DNA from: a virus
Strand: one strand, 5' to 3'
Virus record (IMG/VR): IMGVR_UViG_3300005253_000144
Span: 1-64,000 of that record
Length of the DNA: 64,000 nucleotides
Within the stretch, counting starts at the first letter, position 1, and each line of letters begins with the position of its first letter. The notes under the pieces are model-generated. The model saw nothing but the letters and a program-made list of their open reading frames with translations, made no database searches and had not been told where the DNA came from. Made by a program: the position numbers and the translations under genes. Of the stretch, positions 1 through 9,862 are shown piece by piece.

Positions 1-1624
1 TCTTTAATTGGTCGCCTAGCTGGTTGAGTCCTACGTTGGTGAAGATGGCATAATTGAGGGTATCGCCCCTAGTTAGTGAATTTACATATAGACCATATTG
101 GTTAGTTAAGATTGGATTCGTACCGAGAGCATCAACGACTTCGAAATGCTTAAGATTAGATACAAGACCCGATGCCTGGTTTCCAAGATAAGCCTGTGAA
201 CGAAATCCAACAGAATTATCTACATTGATATTCGCTCTATTATCTGAAATAGCAAATATTGATTTATTTCCTATTACTAGCCCTGTGTGAGAACCTGCGA
301 CTCCCATGAAAGCAGTATTTTCTAATGAGACAACTGTTGCGTTAGGCTGGTCCCAAGCAGTATTTACCTTAATAAATGTCCTGACTCCCCGAATTTCTCT
401 ACCCCCTGTGGGAGCGAGTGAGGTAATAGTGGTCGTAAATTGCGTTCCTGCACTTGAATTGCTTGTATAATTCCCGCTAAACGTTGTTTGGAAATTATTT
501 ATTTGTCTAGAACCCGTATCAGGTGTTGTTACTGTCTGTAATATTCCACCATCGCCTAATATTGCCAACAGTGAACCTCCCCCACTTTCCTGCACCTCTA
601 CTATATTTTCTAATTGTGTAGCATTTGCCCGAATAGCCAATTGCAATTCATCAACACTACCAGCTATAATTAATGGCCCAGTCATGGTATATCCCGCCGC
701 TTCTACCCATTCCTCCGATGCAATTTCAGCATATGAGCCGCTAATAGTTGTCACAAATCCAGGACCAGAGAAATTTAGCCTATCTGCTGAACCAAGCGGC
801 ACGCCATCATCCAATATGATTACTGTGCCAGACACAGACACATCGGTGGAAAGTGGAGCAAGTCTAAGGTCGTAGATTTCGCTCCAATTTATCCATTGCG
901 TTCCTGATGTTAGATAAACCGCGGCAATAGGAATGCCTTGCTCCGAATCAGGCATAGCAATGAAATTGGTAAATGTTCCGCTGGGTTCATATGCATTGAA
1001 TTCGGGACCAGCAGTATATTGTAAAATCCCATCATCTGGGTCTATATAAACCGTGACGAATTTGCTGTTGTGCGCACCCGTGGGCTGGAAACTTTCAAAT
1101 CCGGCTGACCCACTACCAGGCCACCAATTATATTTCCCGTTTGCAAAATAATAGCCCGCTTCAACATAAATGGACTTAGTTCCGGTATCACTAGGGCGTG
1201 GAAGTAGCGGCATGAATTGTCGCTTGTAAATCCAGGCAATATCACCTCCGGTATTTGGTGCGCCCGCAAAGGAATGGTCAAGTCCATGGCTGGGCAAATA
1301 ACCGCCGCCGCCCCAATCAGCATAAGCACCAACATCGCGAGCAATCACCTTCCATCTAATGGGGTTATTTTCATCCCGCGCTACCAAAACGGGCAAGTCA
1401 AAATGCCTACCGACAGTATCATTAAATGCTTGAATAGGCTCGGACGTAGCCCCCCGAATTCGCACCCATACATAATCTGGACGGTTGGATACAGTAACTA
1501 CGGGACGCCCATCATCAAGATAAGCGCCTAGTAGTCCCGGATGGATAACTGGTTTATCAACCTTGCCTTTTAGGGCCTCTCCAAACGCGCCCTCAAAGGC
1601 CTTGCGCCCTTTATTTGCGACCAT
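1..1624 (-). CDS. Tail fibre/spike-like structural protein (3' end beyond the window)
   Basis: The frame is open from an ATG at 1624 to the left edge, 541 codons without a stop, so the C-terminus lies outside the window. It begins two bases after the stop of the large tail protein. I checked the frame codon by codon. The first ~300 residues look like a globular adaptor. From about residue 314 there is a fibre-type stretch (MTGPL, then short Gly/Ser/Thr-rich beta-rich segments and NG/GD turns) of the kind seen in receptor-binding fibres and spikes. Last position in a tail operon fits a fibre. No enzymatic motif was seen in the visible part. Exact family unknown. Confidence 0.75.
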   Translation of the reverse strand, partial: MVANKGRKAFEGAFGEALKGKVDKPVIHPGLLGAYLDDGRPVVTVSNRPDYVWVRIRGATSEPIQAFNDTVGRHFDLPVLVARDENNPIRWKVIARDVGAYADWGGGGYLPSHGLDHSFAGAPNTGGDIAWIYKRQFMPLLPRPSDTGTKSIYVEAGYYFANGKYNWWPGSGSAGFESFQPTGAHNSKFVTVYIDPDDGILQYTAGPEFNAYEPSGTFTNFIAMPDSEQGIPIAAVYLTSGTQWINWSEIYDLRLAPLSTDVSVSGTVIILDDGVPLGSADRLNFSGPGFVTTISGSYAEIASEEWVEAAGYTMTGPLIIAGSVDELQLAIRANATQLENIVEVQESGGGSLLAILGDGGILQTVTTPDTGSRQINNFQTTFSGNYTSNSSAGTQFTTTITSLAPTGGREIRGVRTFIKVNTAWDQPNATVVSLENTAFMGVAGSHTGLVIGNKSIFAISDNRANINVDNSVGFRSQAYLGNQASGLVSNLKHFEVVDALGTNPILTNQYGLYVNSLTRGDTLNYAIFTNVGLNQLGDQLK

Positions 1625-1626
1625 GA

Positions 1627-4600
1627 CTAACTATCACCCCCAAAGGTCGCAATGAAGCCTAGCGGCTGTCCTAGGTCGCCCTGGGTCGTACTAGCAACGG
1701 TTAGGATATCTCCATTTCTATCTGCCCAGGAGCGACCACCATCATCGCTCCCAATTATGGTTGCAGGACCTGCAATCGAAGCCGTTATTGATTTAAACGC
1801 ATAGAATTTTGATGGGTCACCAGCATTTAATTGAAATCCATGCCGCTCAAATGAATCCCAAAATCTTAATAATTCCCAGCCGCCACCAAAACTAGCAGAG
1901 CGAGCGAACACGGTCTCAGGATTGGTCGTAGCCTGTTGAACAAACATACCATAAATCATTCCATCAGCGGGATGGACACGCAATGACCTCTGTCCATTGT
2001 GGTCTTTTCCTGCTGTCGTTCCGACCCATCCAAATGCACCAAATTGCATGGTTACATCTATACGATTCTCTAAACCATCAACAGAATAGATGAGCCGTGC
2101 AAGGTTACAACTCGCAAACCGCGTTCTGTCTAAGTATGAGGCCAAAACTGTAAACTGCCCTGAAATCACCAAATCACGAACACCGCCGCAGGTGTTGCCG
2201 GTCAATTCATCTAGCGTCCGAAACCATATATTCTTGCCGCCATTAATACTATAATATATTTGCGCCTCATCGTTTCCACTACCTGCCAAACTTGCGTAAA
2301 GTATTGTGCCCAAATCATCAAATGCTAAAAATCCAGGTGAAAGCGGATTTGAACCGGGACCAGCCGCCCCCGTCATTGTTCCAACATCATTTTCATCCCA
2401 TGTATCACCGCCATCAAATGTAACCGCTACTTGGTAATGAGGCCCGCCAGGTTTATTTCCATTACCAAAGAATACGACATGCGCGGGGTCTATGGGATTT
2501 ATTTGCAAATCAACATAATGAATATTGCCAGAATTAGTTATTATATCCTTCAATTCAGCATCACTGATTGACTGGACGAATCCGGCACCAGAAGACTTAT
2601 ATAGCCCATCACTAGCTGTCATAATCCACATAGACCCATCCGGCCCAATGCGAAAGGCCACGATGTCTGTGGCGGCAGAGATAGAGACCTCTTCCCAGTT
2701 CGGGCCAGAGAGTTCCCAGAAATTTTGTGTCCGGAAAACCCTGCCGCTAACCGTGTTATCAAAATAAATCACGTATACATATTCTTCGACAAGCGGCGGC
2801 GGTTCTGGTCCGGGAACATCCGGGAAGGGCGGAATCGGGGGTATGGGCGGAAAGTCTGGAAATTCAAATTCAGGTAAATCCGGGGTATCATAGGGCGGGT
2901 CTACGGGGATATTTACCTTTCTGCCGGTTATTGTTTTCAGCCCTTCGGTCTCTTCGCTGGCAGCAATGTTCATGAGCAATAGATTCTGTACCGGATTATA
3001 TTCATAGAATATTTCTTGCGGCACAAACTTCTTTCCATTCCAAATCAGCCCTCGGAAATTGTCCGCGGCCGCCAATGTGATTTCTACGCGCTCTTGCGGC
3101 GCAATGTCAATATGTCGATAATCCCCGGCAATGGGAATATCGATTCTAGGAAAGCGTGAATTTATTTTGTTATATGTCAGCGCAACAAGGTCATTTAGCT
3201 GCCCTTGACCAGCAAGAACTAGACCCGACTGCCTTTGGACGGACCCAAAATAGTCGGCTGGGTCACCTGGTGCGGATGAGATTATTGGAGTGTTGCTTCC
3301 GGTCTCTGGACCTGAATACGCAATTCCGCCCAACTCAACATATGCGACTATTGGCGTGGATTGCTCTTTTATATTTATTTCACCACGCCAATCCTGGTCG
3401 GTCATATTCATGGCTGTATTAAACGATGTGCGGGAACCCGTGGGGGTGAGCGACAAATCTATTTCAGCCCAGAGTTTACCGCCTCTATCTGCTATTAATG
3501 AGGCGAAGAGTGTATTTTGAAGGAAACCATTAGCTCCCGCATATAGTGAGCCACGTGCAAAATCCGCATATTGTACGGGTAAAGTATCCCCGGTTTGGGA
3601 AACATCGGCTATTTGCAATATTGTTGATTGCCAGCGTAGATAAGAAATAAGTGCCTTATCTACCGTCAAATATCTGGCCTCATTCCAGCTATTCGGATTT
3701 CTTTTGGATTCTAGTGTAGCCGAATAAGTACTTAAGGAATCCATTCTTTCCGTAATCGATACAGCTCGGAATTCAATTCGATTAGTTGCAAAATTCTTCC
3801 TAATCGAGTCGTCCTGGACATAGCCTACGAATAAGATATTATCACGGTAGCGGCCGCGCCCAATTTCCTTCCCCCTAACACTCCCTTCCCAATCTTCAGT
3901 AAAAAGAACTATCAATGCACCCTCAACAACTTTGTTGGCATCCGCTTCTTCAATAACCCATACATCCACACTATACCCCCCCTTTTCCCGTGAGCCTTCA
4001 AAGGAGCGTAGCCCCCAGCGCACAAAAGTCCGGGCCGGGCCTTCATCTGGTTTGTTGTAGACTAGGACGTGCCGTGTTCCTGTGAACTCTTTTCCAGTTG
4101 CCGCAGTAATTGTTAGCCGTGTTGTAAAATGTCCAACACCTATGTATTGCACCCATCCAGGGTCTGCATCTGTTGAGCCAGTAATATTTGTATTGCCTTC
4201 AAATATCCAAGAGTAAGTAGAGATTGTGGAATCTGGAACAAAGCTACCTGTACTAGAATAATAAACCCCAAATGCGCCTGTCTCCATGAAACCGGCCACA
4301 TTGCCGCCCATATGCACGACTGGGTCGAAATTACGCCCTTCGTCCAAATAAACCAAGTCATAGTCTTTATAGAATGTTGGCCTGTTCTTTGCATCTAGTG
4401 TGATACGTGGGAACACGGCCCAAGGCTCTCGGAATATTGTTACCGTGATGAACCATCCATTTTCCCAATCGTAATCATTTTCGGCAAGCGTGAGAGTGGT
4501 GCCGCTTCCAGTTATTGCCCGCAAGCGACCAATATTCTTCTGACCTTGCGTACCGCCTATATAGGCAGTCATGCCTTTCTCAACATCATCAATGTCACCG

Positions 4601-4761
4601 CTCAAGATAGTGACTATTATCTCGCGTGCGCCCTTCGCAATGCTGGGCTGATTAATTTGCATTTCAACAAGGGATTGCGGCTCAAAAATACCCATATGTA
4701 TGACCGAGCGATGGGGGCGTTGCCGCAGTTGTGTGATTTCAGATGGAGTTAGGGAAGCCAT
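1627..4761 (-). CDS. Large tail-tip protein with a C-terminal Asp-box beta-propeller-like domain
   Basis: This 1044-residue protein follows the tape measure and a small tail gene, the usual place of distal tail or tip proteins. Residues ~1-160 and ~230-620 look like tail-hub domains. Residues ~167-224 resemble a PKD/Ig-like insert (YSWIFEGN, then ATGKEFTGTRHVLVYN). A proline-rich linker covers ~624-657. The last third carries Asp-box-like motifs of BNR/sialidase-type propellers: FDGGDTW near 787, INGGKNIW near 837 and DDGGRSW near 1007. Such propellers commonly bind or cleave glycans. Binding a host surface glycan is therefore an inference; no sialidase catalytic set was identified. Start ATG at 4761. 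Confidence 0.75.
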   Translation of the reverse strand: MASLTPSEITQLRQRPHRSVIHMGIFEPQSLVEMQINQPSIAKGAREIIVTILSGDIDDVEKGMTAYIGGTQGQKNIGRLRAITGSGTTLTLAENDYDWENGWFITVTIFREPWAVFPRITLDAKNRPTFYKDYDLVYLDEGRNFDPVVHMGGNVAGFMETGAFGVYYSSTGSFVPDSTISTYSWIFEGNTNITGSTDADPGWVQYIGVGHFTTRLTITAATGKEFTGTRHVLVYNKPDEGPARTFVRWGLRSFEGSREKGGYSVDVWVIEEADANKVVEGALIVLFTEDWEGSVRGKEIGRGRYRDNILFVGYVQDDSIRKNFATNRIEFRAVSITERMDSLSTYSATLESKRNPNSWNEARYLTVDKALISYLRWQSTILQIADVSQTGDTLPVQYADFARGSLYAGANGFLQNTLFASLIADRGGKLWAEIDLSLTPTGSRTSFNTAMNMTDQDWRGEINIKEQSTPIVAYVELGGIAYSGPETGSNTPIISSAPGDPADYFGSVQRQSGLVLAGQGQLNDLVALTYNKINSRFPRIDIPIAGDYRHIDIAPQERVEITLAAADNFRGLIWNGKKFVPQEIFYEYNPVQNLLLMNIAASEETEGLKTITGRKVNIPVDPPYDTPDLPEFEFPDFPPIPPIPPFPDVPGPEPPPLVEEYVYVIYFDNTVSGRVFRTQNFWELSGPNWEEVSISAATDIVAFRIGPDGSMWIMTASDGLYKSSGAGFVQSISDAELKDIITNSGNIHYVDLQINPIDPAHVVFFGNGNKPGGPHYQVAVTFDGGDTWDENDVGTMTGAAGPGSNPLSPGFLAFDDLGTILYASLAGSGNDEAQIYYSINGGKNIWFRTLDELTGNTCGGVRDLVISGQFTVLASYLDRTRFASCNLARLIYSVDGLENRIDVTMQFGAFGWVGTTAGKDHNGQRSLRVHPADGMIYGMFVQQATTNPETVFARSASFGGGWELLRFWDSFERHGFQLNAGDPSKFYAFKSITASIAGPATIIGSDDGGRSWADRNGDILTVASTTQGDLGQPLGFIATFGGDS

Positions 4762-4771
4762 AAAATTCCTA

Positions 4772-5128
4772 TTATTCTATCCGGATATTTGAAATTATGA
4801 TTATCATTCGACTTGGATATCCAGCAAAGAACGGCCCTATTTCAGGCTCTGTAATAAACACGCCTGAATATTCGGTAAATCCATAAACAGAACCAGTGGT
4901 AGTTGGGAATGTAGGAATCTCAACTACTGTCGTGCCCGTGGATTGTATATCGTCAAATACGGCTTGCGCATTTGCCCATTCGCTAAAATTGGTAAACCGC
5001 CACTCCAACTGGAATGAACGCATGGCAGGATAGATTGGGCGGCCATCGCCTTGAATATCAACAACTGGGCGCCCCATCCAGCGTCCGCGTGTTGGGCAAG
5101 CATCATGACCATTAATTTTCCAGGACAT
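4772..5128 (-). CDS. Small tail protein downstream of the tape measure
   Basis: This 118-residue product lies between the tape measure gene and the large tail-tip gene, only 4 bases after the tape measure stop. Position suggests a distal-tail or minor tail protein. The sequence is rich in aromatic and beta-prone residues (WKINGHD, FQLEWRFTNFSEW, VYGFTEYSGVF) and has no membrane segment. I do not recognise a specific family; the role comes from synteny only. Confidence 0.7.
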   Translation of the reverse strand: MSWKINGHDACPTRGRWMGRPVVDIQGDGRPIYPAMRSFQLEWRFTNFSEWANAQAVFDDIQSTGTTVVEIPTFPTTTGSVYGFTEYSGVFITEPEIGPFFAGYPSRMIIIISNIRIE

Positions 5129-5132
5129 TTTA

Positions 5133-7769
5133 TTATCTACCTCTATGCGTGTTGCGGGTAATATTTGCTATGACTGCTGCAGATTCTTCCAGCCCTTCAT
5201 CAATGATACTTGCGATTAATCCTGAATCCAAACTAATATCCAGCATGACGGTTTGTTCGCCACCCCTTCCTCCAAACCCTGCAATTGGGTCGCCTGTTCC
5301 AGCACTGAGCGGCGAAACATTGACAAGTTCTGGGCGCTCACCAACCAATAGCATTGTAGGGGCTGTAAAGATTTCATTAATTGCTCCGCGTTGGCGCTCG
5401 CTCTCGCCCCCTATCCGACGACCTCCGGGTGTAGCCGAGGCAGTAGGAGATGTGCCAAACCCAGACAACATTTGATAATACCTGTTCATAAATGCTTCAA
5501 CCCAACCTCCCGGACCATAAGCATCCATCAGCATATCAAAGAGAGCCCTCAGCCCTTCGTTTGTCAATTTAAGTTCGTTCGTAATCCCTGCGAATATGGT
5601 TTCGATTCGTCGCTGATGGTTGAGCCGCAAGTCATCTAATTGACGTTGATATGCCCGTCTTGCATCCTCGATTTTGCGTTTATCGGATTCTTGCTGGTCT
5701 TCTATTTCCTGCAAAAAAGCCTGAAGGCGTAGTTCTCTGCGAATTTCTACTTGTTCTTGAACCTGCTTTAGCTCAAGGGCTAGGTCTTCTTTAATTCTTT
5801 TTTGCCTTAATCTAAAATCGCCTTCACGCTTACGCTTTTCAAGATTGAATCGCCGCTGGAGCATGAGAACTTGGCGTGCATCACGCTCACGAACAGCATC
5901 CTCAAGGTCTAACAAGAATCTGTTTTCTAGGTCACGAATATCCCGTAGAAAATCTTCACGAAGCCGGATTTCCTCAATTTGGGATTCCCGAATTGCGCCC
6001 ATGCGGGTAACGGCTCCCTGCTGCTCTAACCTTTGCAAATCGCGTTGCAAATCAAGTTCCATGTCCGCTCTACGGCGACCTGAAGCACGCGCCAAGTCCT
6101 CCATTGTTCGATTCAAATCCGTTCGTGCATCTTCCATTCCCTGCGCCAAATCTTGATTCAATTTGTCCATTGCTTTGGAAATATCTTCAAAGGCGGCGTT
6201 AACTTGCATTGCCATATTTTCTGCTTCTGGGCCTGGTTCACCAAATGCATCGCCCATATCTTCGGTAAAACCTATCATTTTCAGACCCACATCTTCAAAT
6301 GTTTTAAATGCCGCTAGATAAGTAGTATCAAAGACATTTGCCAATTTTTCTCCATCGAATACTAGGTTAACCATTTGAGTACGCAATTCTCCCAACACAG
6401 CAGCCGTCGCAATTGCAACAGCACCAAATGCCGATAATGCGTTAACCGCAAGAATACCAATAACCGTAACTAATTGGCTAAATGCTTCAAAGGCACTTCC
6501 CACAACTTCTTTTATGCTAATCCAGATTGGTGTTACTATGCGCCCAATATTTTCTGTCCCGCTCACCATCTTTTCTGATGCTTCTTCCGCACGCCCCGCC
6601 AATGTGTTTTGGAGGTCTGCCGCATCCTGCACGATTCCATTCGTTTGGTCAAGGATTATTTGATAGCGCACCAATTGCTTTTCGGCTTCGCTCATGTCAT
6701 TTTTAGACTTGAGAATTCCAAGTCCAAAAGCGGTCTGCTCAAATAAAGCCTCAGAATATTGAAGCCCTAAATTGCGTAAAGCGTCTGTATAGCCCGTTTG
6801 GATAAAGTCTGCCAATACTTCAGATGAGCCAGTAATATCTCCATTCGTTTTATTTAGAGCAATCCCCGCCGTAATGACATCTCTAATTTGTTGCTTATTA
6901 AGTGATAATTGTGTGCCCAACCGCGAAACGGCTTCAGCAATTTCATCATATGTTTGTGTTAAATCCCCGCCGAACTTCTCAACAATTTCTTCAGCGAATT
7001 CTTTCCATTCACCAATTGAACCCGCGGCTTCGCCTTGTATACGTTGATAGCGCCGCACTTGGATGGATAGACTTGACAACGCTTTATCATATTCAAGAGT
7101 AAGTTTAATACCCTCTCTAACTACTTGATTAATCATTTGCAAGCCTTTTATTATTAATGCCACAACCGCAAATTTTTTTAAGTAGCCGACAACTGCGCTC
7201 TTCGCATCATTAAAGATTTGGGCCATAGGAGACGCTTCGGCCTTTGTCTTTTGTAGACCTTCAATGGCCGCATCCGCAAAACTATTTACAGCCTGTTCCC
7301 CTTCTTCCAATGTTTCCGAGGTTTCTGCCGTCGTCTCCAGCATTTTACGTAGTGATTCCTCTGTTGCTTTATCTATTTTTAAACCGGCAGCTTCTGCTGC
7401 ATCGGCAATCCGATTCCATGCGTTTTCAATAACAGTCGCCACTTGCTTGTCATAAACATCAGCGAAATCTAATAATTCATCTAGTACAAACTCAGTATTT
7501 TCATGTAGTTTTTGAAAATCTGCGAGTGCGCCAAACTGACCACGCTCAACGCCCTCATATTTTTTTAGCAATGCAGAAAATTCTTTTCCAATTTCTTGTG
7601 CGCGTTTGCTTATCCCCTCAAGAGCCTCGTCAAATTTTTCTGTTTCCTCAACGGCGTCTTCAATCCCCTTTTCAATCTCTACTATTGCATCCGAAGCATC
7701 AATAGTAAGTTGAACAGCAACCTCTTCAATCGGGTCATTGCCGCCGCCAGCGCCACCAGGGAGTGCCAT
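5133..7769 (-). CDS. Tape measure protein
   Basis: At 878 residues this is the longest protein of the tail-tube region and sits directly before the tail-tip genes, as tape measure genes do. The N-terminal ~180 residues are highly charged and helical. Hydrophobic helices occur near residues 198-215 and 440-470 (ALIIKGLQMI; VIGILAVNALSAFGAVAIA). Residues ~540-700 are a long charged coiled coil rich in RDLQRLE/REDFLRD-type heptads. The C-terminus has a Gly-rich patch (GFGGRGGEQT). The tail is expected to be of ordinary siphovirus length. No peptidase or lysozyme domain was seen in it. Confidence 0.9.
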   Translation of the reverse strand: MALPGGAGGGNDPIEEVAVQLTIDASDAIVEIEKGIEDAVEETEKFDEALEGISKRAQEIGKEFSALLKKYEGVERGQFGALADFQKLHENTEFVLDELLDFADVYDKQVATVIENAWNRIADAAEAAGLKIDKATEESLRKMLETTAETSETLEEGEQAVNSFADAAIEGLQKTKAEASPMAQIFNDAKSAVVGYLKKFAVVALIIKGLQMINQVVREGIKLTLEYDKALSSLSIQVRRYQRIQGEAAGSIGEWKEFAEEIVEKFGGDLTQTYDEIAEAVSRLGTQLSLNKQQIRDVITAGIALNKTNGDITGSSEVLADFIQTGYTDALRNLGLQYSEALFEQTAFGLGILKSKNDMSEAEKQLVRYQIILDQTNGIVQDAADLQNTLAGRAEEASEKMVSGTENIGRIVTPIWISIKEVVGSAFEAFSQLVTVIGILAVNALSAFGAVAIATAAVLGELRTQMVNLVFDGEKLANVFDTTYLAAFKTFEDVGLKMIGFTEDMGDAFGEPGPEAENMAMQVNAAFEDISKAMDKLNQDLAQGMEDARTDLNRTMEDLARASGRRRADMELDLQRDLQRLEQQGAVTRMGAIRESQIEEIRLREDFLRDIRDLENRFLLDLEDAVRERDARQVLMLQRRFNLEKRKREGDFRLRQKRIKEDLALELKQVQEQVEIRRELRLQAFLQEIEDQQESDKRKIEDARRAYQRQLDDLRLNHQRRIETIFAGITNELKLTNEGLRALFDMLMDAYGPGGWVEAFMNRYYQMLSGFGTSPTASATPGGRRIGGESERQRGAINEIFTAPTMLLVGERPELVNVSPLSAGTGDPIAGFGGRGGEQTVMLDISLDSGLIASIIDEGLEESAAVIANITRNTHRGR

Positions 7770-7772
7770 AAG

Positions 7773-8132
7773 TTATACCTCTGCGGTTCCTTGAACTTCT
7801 GTCATGCCCAGAACCTTGGCCCCGCTCAATAGTTCTCCAAGCGGATTTTTAATAAGTCCTTGACCAAGTCGGGCTACAAATTCCATGCCGCCCTTTTCCT
7901 TCAACTCCAATACCAACTTCTCCAAATCCCCTTTATGTTCTGTGAGAGCTAATAAGCGCACAATACTCATCACGTCTTCCCTTTTCCTAGAACTTGGGAG
8001 CATATCGCGAACAGCATCAAAAACGGTCTTAGAGTTTGCAATTTCATTTCTATAGCGTGCTGCAATTTTCATGGCTTCAATGGCTTCGTAAATATTCATC
8101 GGTTCATATTGATTATAGTTATTGCTTTCCAT
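7773..8132 (-). CDS. Probable second tail assembly chaperone-like protein
   Basis: This 119-residue, helix-rich protein lies three bases upstream of the tape measure gene, where the second tail-assembly chaperone (lambda GT position) is normally found. The preceding gene ends at 8137, so the two are separate ORFs and no programmed frameshift is needed to reach this one. The sequence is acidic/basic mixed (DMLPSSRKREDVMSIVRLLAL) with no known motif. Function rests on position. Confidence 0.65.
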   Translation of the reverse strand: MESNNYNQYEPMNIYEAIEAMKIAARYRNEIANSKTVFDAVRDMLPSSRKREDVMSIVRLLALTEHKGDLEKLVLELKEKGGMEFVARLGQGLIKNPLGELLSGAKVLGMTEVQGTAEV

Positions 8133-8136
8133 GGTT

Positions 8137-8799
8137 TTAAACTTCCCTTGCTGGTGATTTTATGATTTTACCAAGAGGGATGAACTTTGGGTCCACCTTT
8201 CCTATCGGATTTATTCGATTCCTAATTCCCATCATCATCCATGTTGGTATGGCCAAGGGGATATACTTAGATTTCTTGCTCACCTTGTCATAATCATAGG
8301 CCACTCTGGATAGGGAGTGCAGGAAATTGCGCTCCCTGAATTTCTCCGCTTGTATTTCCTGTATATATGCGACCGCATCTTCTGGCCAGAGATTAAGAAT
8401 TTCTTCCCTTGACCAATGATAGGCGTCGGCAATAATATGAATCCACACATTTGGGGCGCGCCCCGGATAATGCCATGCCTCCACTCTCCCACTTTTGGCA
8501 ACCCGTTGAATCAATATTGCAAAATCTTCCAATTCGGGTATCTGATTAATGGCATCAATAGCGTAATAGGCAGATAATATTTTCTGCCAATATACGACAT
8601 TAAATGTTTCCCGCCTTAATTCCGGCATTGCCACATTTAGAAAAGCGTAAAGACCATCCGCAATCTTTGCATTATTATCGATGCGGACAGCATATTTAAT
8701 CAGTTCATTTGCTCTCTTTAGAGCAAGGAATCCGCCTAAGCGGGAGCGGGCAATTGTATGCCCGCTCCCGCCCAATTGGATAGTAATGGGTTTTCCCAT
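8137..8799 (-). CDS. Probable tail assembly chaperone
   Basis: A 220-residue protein between the tail tube gene and the tape measure gene, the classical tail assembly chaperone position. The N-terminus (TIQLGGSGHTIARSRLGGFLAL) is short and beta-like, then a helical body follows, with WSREEILNLWPEDAVAYIQE near residue 133 resembling the W-x-x-E-E-x-L pattern of phage tail chaperones. Four bases separate it from the next gene. No motif gives biochemical function. Confidence 0.65.
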   Translation of the reverse strand: MGKPITIQLGGSGHTIARSRLGGFLALKRANELIKYAVRIDNNAKIADGLYAFLNVAMPELRRETFNVVYWQKILSAYYAIDAINQIPELEDFAILIQRVAKSGRVEAWHYPGRAPNVWIHIIADAYHWSREEILNLWPEDAVAYIQEIQAEKFRERNFLHSLSRVAYDYDKVSKKSKYIPLAIPTWMMMGIRNRINPIGKVDPKFIPLGKIIKSPAREV

Positions 8800-8811
8800 T
8801 CACGCTATTGG

Positions 8812-9444
8812 TTATGTAATTAAGGATGGGTCATAGCGGATGACGGTTGCAAACTTTTGTGCATCGGGTAGTGTATCATCCGCAAAAGCTCGAATCATAA
8901 TGCCGCCAATAGTCCATTTATCACCGCTGGCCATGTTGATACTAAACGCATCTACGAATTGGGCACGGTGAAGCGTGAAACTGACATAATCCGCCGCGGC
9001 TTCATCTGTGACCTTGGGCAACCACAATCGATAATAAGTAGAATTATCAATTGTGCCAATTCCCATCTTCTCAAAGGGAGCGCTTGTAGTAACAGGACTC
9101 GCCTTAAGAACGGGGCTGATGGTGGTTAGCGGGAACAGTGTTGAAAGCGTGATTGAAAATTCCAGGAAATTACGCTTCTGGATTACACCAATATCTCCTG
9201 ACCTATCACATCGAATAGCATTTACGGTGAGGTCTTCGCCGAGACTCACATCCTGATAACAGGCCAATTCAATAGCCGGTTCTGTGGCTGTTCCGCTCAT
9301 TCCCCAATAAAACCCGTCCCCATCAGGGTTATTGAGTGGTGAGGCCACAATGTCTTGATAATAAATCCACGGCGCGCCTTCAGGGAAAACGGTCGTGGTT
9401 TGTTGGGTAATACTACCCTCAGGTGTTCCGGTAATAAGTGCCAT
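8812..9444 (-). CDS. Major tail tube protein
   Basis: This 210-residue protein has the composition of a tail tube subunit: mainly beta strands, Thr/Ser-rich turns and few charged clusters (NFLEFSITLSTLF, DKWTIGGIMIRAF). It lies between the connector genes and the chaperone/tape measure genes, the expected order. An AGGA ribosome site precedes the ATG at 9444. It is probably expressed at high level late in infection. Fold not provable by eye. Confidence 0.75.
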   Translation of the reverse strand: MALITGTPEGSITQQTTTVFPEGAPWIYYQDIVASPLNNPDGDGFYWGMSGTATEPAIELACYQDVSLGEDLTVNAIRCDRSGDIGVIQKRNFLEFSITLSTLFPLTTISPVLKASPVTTSAPFEKMGIGTIDNSTYYRLWLPKVTDEAAADYVSFTLHRAQFVDAFSINMASGDKWTIGGIMIRAFADDTLPDAQKFATVIRYDPSLIT

Positions 9445-9461
9445 AGTAGGAATCCTCCAAT

Positions 9462-9833
9462 TTAAGGAATATCAAAATACTTTCTTTCCACCGAGCCAGA
9501 ACCACAACAGGCCGCTAATTTGCGGTTCTTTTCCCGGAGAAATTCGATATCTTGTGAACGTACTGAAACCGCTGCGCCCGCTTTATCAAATACGTATTCT
9601 TCCCCACTAGGAGCACCACGTATTATCATTTTTCCGGGCAACAGACTGGTAACAGTTACGCGTTCTTCACTCCCAACAGAAGAAGCCATTGTGGATTTGG
9701 CCTTTTTTGTAGGCCTGCCACGCTTCACCTTTTTAATTGCAGGCTTAACCTCCGGGGAATCACTGGGAGTAATATCCGATTCCTCATCGACACCTAGTTT
9801 GTTGTCGTCATGTTCGTCTTTATTATCATCCAT
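9462..9833 (-). CDS. Hypothetical protein with an AT-hook-like basic patch
   Basis: A 123-residue protein between the tail completion-type gene and the tail tube gene. The first ~30 residues are very acidic (Asp/Glu-rich), followed by KKVKRGRPTKKAK at about 34-46, which contains an RGRP core like an AT-hook. The rest is a small beta-rich segment and a CC pair near the C-terminus. The patch could bind DNA or simply be a charged linker. Function unknown; structural location suggests a minor virion or assembly role. Confidence 0.6.
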   Translation of the reverse strand: MDDNKDEHDDNKLGVDEESDITPSDSPEVKPAIKKVKRGRPTKKAKSTMASSVGSEERVTVTSLLPGKMIIRGAPSGEEYVFDKAGAAVSVRSQDIEFLREKNRKLAACCGSGSVERKYFDIP

Positions 9834-9862
9834 AATTCACGCTACCCTTTCATCAAACATTT

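Noticed and set aside
8130-8140. Programmed -1 frameshift joining two tail chaperone genes
   Set aside because: The two frames do not overlap; four bases separate stop and start and no slippery heptamer is placed at the junction.
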